Positions 5,861 through 8,781 of a stretch of 8,781 nucleotides of DNA are shown piece after piece. Position 1 is the first letter of the stretch; each line of letters begins with the position of its first letter. Origin of the DNA: Candidatus Mesolinea sp. (lineage in GTDB: Bacteria > Chloroflexota > Anaerolineae > Anaerolineales > Anaerolineaceae); assembly GCA_003445715.1 (NCBI GenBank), contig DMCS01000048.1, positions 1 through 8,781 on the forward strand, given 5' to 3'. The position numbers and the translations under genes are program-made. The notes beneath the pieces were generated by a model. That model was not told the origin of the DNA and searched no databases. It worked only from the letters and a program-made list of their open reading frames with translations.

Positions 5861-6777
5861 CCGATCAACAACACTCTTCCTATAAATCCGGTTTTATAGC
5901 CATCGCCGGGAAGCCCAACGTGGGCAAAAGCACGCTAACGAATGTGCTTTTAGGCCAACCCATTGCCGGCGTCTCCGCCAAGCCACAGACAACCCGCAAA
6001 CGCCAACTCGCCATACGCACCACAGATGAATACCAGATGATTTTTGTGGACACCCCCGGCTTGCATCATCCTAAGGACAAGCTTTCTCAATTTATTAATT
6101 CAGAAGCGATTTTTGCATTACGCGACGCTGACCTGATTCTTTTTTTGGTGGATGGTAGCCAGAAACCCAATGAGGAAGACCGAAAGCTGGCAGAATTGGT
6201 GCATGAGGCAAAAAAAGAAGACTCAGTGCTCTTGGTAATCAATAAGATCGACTTGGTAGACGGTAGAACTTTAAGCGCGCATCGTGAGCTGTACCAAGCA
6301 CTATTCCCTAAAGCCCCGCTCGCGCAGATTTCCGCGCAAACTGGAAAAGGCATTTTGGAGCTGATAAATACTTTGAGCGAGCTATTGCCTGAGGGTCCAC
6401 AATACTTCCCCGAAGAGCAGATCACCCAAACCTACGAGCGAGATATTGCCGCAGAGTTGATCCGCGCGGCTTGCATGGATTTGCTCGAAGAAGAACTGCC
6501 CTATAGCATTGCAGTTCGCACTGATGAATACTCGGAGCGCGAGAATGGCGTGGTCTATATCAAAGCCACGATTTTTGTCGAGCGCGATGCACAAAAAGCT
6601 ATCGTCATTGGCCGCAATGGCGAGATGATCAAACGTATTGGCACTCTAGCCCGAGCTGAGATCGAAGCGATGAATGGCAAAAAGGTCTTTCTGGACCTTT
6701 ACGTCAAGACGCGCAAAAATTGGAAAAATGACCCGGCTTTCTTAAGGGAGGTAGGATTTGCAGCGAAATCAATCTGA
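5857..6777 (+). CDS. era: GTPase Era
   Basis: Era is an essential Ras-like GTPase that binds the 3' end of 16S rRNA and helps 30S subunit assembly. The 306 residues carry all motifs: G1 GKPNVGKS (18-25), the switch I region with QTTRKRQ (44-50), G3 DTPG (65-68), G4 NKID (129-132) and G5 SAQ (159-161). A C-terminal KH RNA-binding domain follows, with ATIFVERDAQKAIVIGRNG and the GRNG loop at 252-255. It ends with the typical LDLYVKTRKNWKND. Length is normal. Its ATG overlaps the ogt stop (ATGA, 5857-5860). The ribosome binding site AGAGAGGA (5846-5853) is only about 3 nt away, so coupling from ogt translation probably helps. It is the last gene of this two-gene unit; no hairpin terminator is obvious before the next promoter. 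Confidence 0.98.
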   Translation: MTDQQHSSYKSGFIAIAGKPNVGKSTLTNVLLGQPIAGVSAKPQTTRKRQLAIRTTDEYQMIFVDTPGLHHPKDKLSQFINSEAIFALRDADLILFLVDGSQKPNEEDRKLAELVHEAKKEDSVLLVINKIDLVDGRTLSAHRELYQALFPKAPLAQISAQTGKGILELINTLSELLPEGPQYFPEEQITQTYERDIAAELIRAACMDLLEEELPYSIAVRTDEYSERENGVVYIKATIFVERDAQKAIVIGRNGEMIKRIGTLARAEIEAMNGKKVFLDLYVKTRKNWKNDPAFLREVGFAAKSI

Positions 6778-6808
6778 TTCTTTTATTTACCAAATCGAAA
6801 GCAATTTC

Positions 6809-6838
6809 TTAGCAATTGTTAACAATGGTGTATATAAT
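6809..6838 (+). promoter_or_regulatory. Candidate promoter with palindromic operator
   Basis: TATAAT (6833-6838) is a perfect -10. TTAGCA (6809-6814, 4 of 6 to consensus) stands 18 nt before it. The spacer begins with a perfect 12-bp palindrome, ATTGTTAACAAT (6815-6826), placed where a bound repressor would block polymerase. The DUF4870-like gene starts 53 nt downstream with AAGGAG (6881-6886) five bases before its ATG. Confidence 0.5.
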
Positions 6839-6891
6839 TTAATTAATACTTATTAAATCCAAATTGAACGTGTTTATACAAAGGAGCGCTT

Positions 6892-7233
6892 ATGTCAGAA
6901 CAAATTAATCCAACCCCTGAAATCGAAATCACCAGCGATGACCGTTTATGGGCAATGCTCAGTTACATCCTCTCTCCGATTGTGCCTATCATTCTGCTTT
7001 TGATCCCCGAAAAGCGTAATCGGCCCTTCATCAAAGCGCATTTAGCACAATCCTTGGTTTTTGGGGTGGCTGTCTATCTGATTTCGGCTATTCTTGGCGG
7101 TTTTATTTTGGGCACGCTTATCCGTCTTGCCGGCTTTATTGCCGAAATTGTTTGGGGCTTAGCTGCTAACCGCGGAGAATATGTCTTTATTCCTTGGATT
7201 ACCGACCTATGCAAAAAGCAAGGCTGGGCATAG
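6892..7233 (+). CDS. DUF4870/Tic20-like small membrane protein
   Basis: The 113-residue protein has an acidic soluble N-terminus and then SDDRLWAMLSYILSPIVPI, the entry into the first membrane helix (about 21-39). A basic loop (EKRNRPFIKAHLAQSLVFG) is the signature stretch of DUF4870-like proteins, corresponding to the FxxxHaxQal motif. Two further hydrophobic segments follow (about 52-73 and 75-92). The C-terminus, NRGEYVFIPWITDLCKKQGW, also fits that family. No enzymatic role is known for bacterial members. The start is well supported by AAGGAG at 6881-6886. It has its own promoter upstream and a strong hairpin downstream, so it is probably a single-gene transcription unit. Confidence 0.85.
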   Translation: MSEQINPTPEIEITSDDRLWAMLSYILSPIVPIILLLIPEKRNRPFIKAHLAQSLVFGVAVYLISAILGGFILGTLIRLAGFIAEIVWGLAANRGEYVFIPWITDLCKKQGWA

Positions 7234-7257
7234 CATCGTAAGTCAGAATATGATGAA

Positions 7258-7285
7258 AAATCCTGGCTCAAGTTTGCCAGGATTT
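7258..7285 (+). terminator. Intrinsic terminator after the DUF4870-like gene
   Basis: AAATCCTGGC (7258-7267) pairs perfectly with GCCAGGATTT (7276-7285) around an 8-nt loop. The 3' arm ends in ATTT and ATTCTGT follows, giving a T-rich but interrupted tail. It starts 24 nt after the stop codon. The A-rich 5' side would give only a weak tail on the minus strand. Confidence 0.7.
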
Positions 7286-7308
7286 ATTCTGTATGCGATG
7301 AACTAAGT

Positions 7309-7572
7309 ATGGAAACACAACCGATAAAGGTCTACGGGACCAGCTGGTGCGGTGACTGCCGACGGGCTAAAGCAGTCTTTGCTGGGCTGCAAGTTCCCTA
7401 TCGGTGGATCGACATCGACCAAAACCCGCAAGCCGCCGCGTTCGTCAAGCAGGTCAACCGTAGCTTGCGCAGGGTGCCAACGATTATCTTTCCAGATGGC
7501 ACCATTTTGGTGGAGCCGGAGAGCGACACACTGTGCGCTAAGCTCGATAAATTTCAGACTCAGCGAGATTAA
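7309..7572 (+). CDS. Glutaredoxin-family (mycoredoxin-like) protein
   Basis: This is a small thioredoxin-fold thiol-disulfide oxidoreductase of 87 residues. The first strand (IKVYGTSWC) leads to the redox motif W-C14-G-D-C17 at the start of helix 1. A beta strand (YRWIDIDQNP) and the cis-proline loop RRVPTIIFPDG (P57) follow. Both cysteines are present, so a dithiol mechanism is possible. The CGDC motif and the WIDID strand resemble NrdH/mycoredoxin-type proteins more than classical glutaredoxins. Its physiological reductant cannot be read from the sequence. No ribosome binding site is visible before the ATG, and the gap to the upstream terminator is only 23 nt, so a leaderless or read-through message is possible. 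Its TAA stop overlaps that of the convergent minus-strand gene. Confidence 0.9.
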   Translation: METQPIKVYGTSWCGDCRRAKAVFAGLQVPYRWIDIDQNPQAAAFVKQVNRSLRRVPTIIFPDGTILVEPESDTLCAKLDKFQTQRD

Positions 7573-7829
7573 CTCTCAGGCAAGCCGCGCGGCTTTACAA
7601 TCGCATAGATAATCGTCCCCAGGAGCACGACGATCAAGGTCAACCCTAAGGACGCCACCCAAATTGCGCCAATTTCCCGCCTCCGTTGGTAAATCGTAGA
7701 GTCTTTGAGGTGGTCTTTGAGCGCTGCGCGAAAACTTGGGTTGGGCAAAACGAGATAAATTTGCTGTTCTAAGCGTTCTTCCAGACTTTTGATTGCATCA
7801 ATGCTATTCTCTTCATCGGCGTTTTTCAT
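7569..7829 (-). CDS. Small single-pass membrane protein, putative anti-sigma factor
   Basis: The 86-residue product has a charged N-terminal half, predicted cytoplasmic, with a possible short coiled coil (IDAIKSLEERLEQQI, 10-24). A NPSFRAALKDHL segment (30-41) follows, then a basic RRRE and one membrane helix (about 53-78). The order sigma factor, then small membrane protein, with a 27-nt gap and a strong ribosome binding site (GAGGAG, 7838-7843, 8-nt spacer) suggests an anti-sigma factor or regulator. The Pro-x-Phe-xxx-Leu stretch recalls membrane-proximal parts of some actinobacterial and Chloroflexota anti-sigma proteins. There is no zinc-binding HxxxCxxC motif; the protein has no cysteine. 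Function is inferred from context only. Confidence 0.75.
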   Translation of the reverse strand: MKNADEENSIDAIKSLEERLEQQIYLVLPNPSFRAALKDHLKDSTIYQRRREIGAIWVASLGLTLIVVLLGTIIYAIVKPRGLPES

Positions 7830-7856
7830 TAACTCTTCTCCTCAAGCACACGGTTT

Positions 7857-8426
7857 TTAAAAGAAATCATCGGAATCCAACCGTTCGCGCAATTCCACCA
7901 ATGTGCGATGGTAAATGCTCTTGATGGCACCTTCACTCTTATTTAACACCGCTCCAATCTCTGCGTTAGATAACTTCTCCACAAATTTAAGCACAATGAC
8001 TTCCTGTTTGATGGGGGTCAGGTCTTTCAGGATCTTGAGCAAGTCCTCACGCTGCTCCTGGGTGATGGCGGCTGCTTCGGGAGATTTGCGCTTCTCTGAG
8101 AGGTTGGAGACTGCGATCTCATCAATCGGAATCTCGCGTTTACGCGAGCGGTCGCGATGGAAGTTAGCCACCTGGTTGTGCGCAATGCGATACAGCCAGG
8201 CTGAGAACGGCAAACCCATATCATGGTAATTGCCGATGGCTTCCAGAGCTTTGAAAAACACTTTGCCTGTCAGGTCCTCGGCATCATGCACGTTCCCCGT
8301 CCGGAAGTAGATGTAGTTATAGATGCGCTCCACATACTGCTCGTAGAGCTCTCCAAACGCCTCTGGATCTACTTTGGCGCGCTTGATTAGTTCCTGTTCT
8401 TCTTGCTGCGAGTTCATAGCGCCCAT
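7857..8426 (-). CDS. ECF-type RNA polymerase sigma factor
   Basis: This is a sigma-70 family factor of the extracytoplasmic-function type, which directs RNA polymerase to a stress or signal regulon. Of its 189 residues, region 2 spans about 23-96. The core-binding part is YNYIYFRTGNVHDAEDLTGKVF (split at 36-57), and the -10 recognition part is PFSAWLYRIAHNQVANFHRD (73-92). Region 4 (about 136-183) is LTPIKQEVIVLKFVEKLSNAEIG plus a helix-turn-helix with the NKSEGAIKSIYHRTL recognition helix. Region 3 is absent, as expected. An alternative ATG three codons later (8417) is possible; AGCAGG lies about 9 nt before 8426. The next gene is the small membrane protein, presumably cotranscribed. A TATAAT on the minus strand (8449-8454) lies shortly upstream. 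Confidence 0.95.
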   Translation of the reverse strand: MGAMNSQQEEQELIKRAKVDPEAFGELYEQYVERIYNYIYFRTGNVHDAEDLTGKVFFKALEAIGNYHDMGLPFSAWLYRIAHNQVANFHRDRSRKREIPIDEIAVSNLSEKRKSPEAAAITQEQREDLLKILKDLTPIKQEVIVLKFVEKLSNAEIGAVLNKSEGAIKSIYHRTLVELRERLDSDDFF

Positions 8427-8448
8427 GCTGTTTTGCCTGCTGGTTAGG

Positions 8449-8454
8449 ATTATA
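8449..8454 (-). promoter_or_regulatory. -10 element of the sigma-factor gene
   Basis: TATAAT on the minus strand is a perfect -10, 22 nt before the ATG at 8426, giving a 5' leader of about 15 nt. The expected -35 position (17 nt upstream) holds no TTGACA-like hexamer, so the promoter may be activator-dependent or read differently. Confidence 0.45.
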
Positions 8455-8519
8455 CTCGTTTGGCTTTTTGGCTCTTGTCTGTTGATTTTACGACGGTCGG
8501 TTCGATCGCGTTATTTTTC

Positions 8520-8533
8520 GAGGGTGTTGAAAA
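8520..8533 (+). repeat. 14-nt repeat, copy 2 (inverted relative to 99-112)
   Basis: GAGGGTGTTGAAAA is an exact match to the minus strand at 99-112; one further A follows at 8534. It lies between the sigma-factor promoter and the repeat debris at the right edge. Confidence 0.4.
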
Positions 8534-8597
8534 ACATTGGTTAATCGATTACATCCAAATTTTTCAAAGTTAAGAAATTCAATCTGCCCTCACCCTG

Positions 8598-8652
8598 CCC
8601 TCTCCCAGCTCCGAATCCCGTTCGTTTTTAGCGTCAATCTGCTGGGAGAGGG
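8598..8652. repeat. 12-bp inverted repeat of CCCTCTCCC type
   Basis: CCCTCTCCCAGC (8598-8609) and GCTGGGAGAGGG (8641-8652) are perfect reverse complements around a 31-nt loop. A similar CCCCTCACCAGC string follows (8666-8677). Pyrimidine-rich palindromes of this kind are common dispersed repeats in bacterial genomes. No gene is associated. Confidence 0.6.
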
Positions 8653-8691
8653 TGGACATCTTTCCCCTCACCAGCATCAGGCGGAAAGTTT

Positions 8692-8717
8692 TACTGGGGT
8701 GGCAACAGTTTATTGGA
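8692..8717. mobile_element. Probable terminal inverted repeat of the IS3-family element
   Basis: This segment overlaps the transposase stop and reads ACTGGGGTGGCAACAG with TTTATTGGACA next. Its shape resembles the ends of IS150-group elements, which carry ACTG and end near TTGGAC. The transposase of IS3 elements normally stops within or just before the right-end repeat. The exact boundary (around 8692-8696) cannot be fixed without the other end. Confidence 0.4.
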
Positions 8718-8781
8718 CACTGGCCTCCCTTATTTCGAACTCCAGTGGACTTAGATAACCTAAGGTCGAATGGAGCCTTTC
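8710..8781 (-). CDS. IS3-family transposase (OrfB), C-terminal fragment
   Basis: The minus strand translates, from the window edge inward, as ERLHSTLGYLSPLEFE, then IREASVQ and TAA. RLHSTLGYLSPxEFE is the hallmark C-terminus of IS3-family DDE transposases, where it follows the last catalytic glutamate. Only the last 23 codons are inside the window. The rest of the gene and the element's other end lie beyond 8781, so completeness cannot be judged. Confidence 0.9.
   Translation of the reverse strand, partial: ERLHSTLGYLSPLEFEIREASVQ

Noticed and set aside
8537..8758. 73-codon open frame on the plus strand at the right edge
   Set aside because: It runs through the inverted repeat and antisense to the transposase C-terminus, with no protein similarity.

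Overview
The window looks like a stretch of bacterial chromosome of moderate GC content. My best guess is a member of the Chloroflexota, perhaps class Anaerolineae. This is inference from the gene mix (dnaX-ybaB-recR preceded by a membrane-anchored lamin-tail protein, a stand-alone PRPP-binding transferase, a small Tic20/DUF4870-like membrane protein), not from a marker gene. The genes are mostly housekeeping. The less ordinary material lies in the gaps between them and at the right edge.

Left block (about 135-3256, minus strand): a compact operon read right to left: lamin-tail membrane protein, dnaX (clamp-loader tau/gamma), ybaB/ebfC (nucleoid-associated protein) and recR (recombination mediator). 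Gaps are about 5-11 nt, and ribosome binding sites sit inside or across the end of the preceding gene. DnaX-YbaB-RecR is a classic replication/repair neighbourhood. The lamin-tail gene in front is a lineage-specific extra.

Middle (3257-5293): a 337-bp gap holds a possible plus-strand promoter, a long inverted repeat and a 14-bp perfect hairpin, together a candidate small RNA of about 115 nt. Next come two minus-strand genes, a HicB-like/DinB-like protein and an orphan purine-type phosphoribosyltransferase. A 430-bp gap follows. It contains a perfect 12-bp inverted repeat and a non-coding region with two related 48-nt foldback units whose stems differ by matched base-pair changes. That second element is the most interesting item here. 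It could be an orphaned non-coding end of a mobile element (IS110-type is my guess) or an uncharacterised structured RNA.

Right block (5294-8426): plus-strand ogt-like alkyltransferase and era (ATGA overlap), a DUF4870-like membrane protein behind its own promoter, and a glutaredoxin-like protein behind a terminator. The glutaredoxin gene converges on a minus-strand pair, an ECF sigma factor followed by a small single-pass membrane protein that may be its anti-sigma factor. The two convergent genes share the stop tetramer TTAA.

Right edge (8427-8781): the sigma-factor promoter region, repeat debris including a 12-bp inverted repeat, and the C-terminal 23 codons of an IS3-family transposase cut by the window end. 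A 14-nt sequence occurs in opposite orientation near both window edges (99-112 and 8520-8533), possibly remnants of another insertion sequence.
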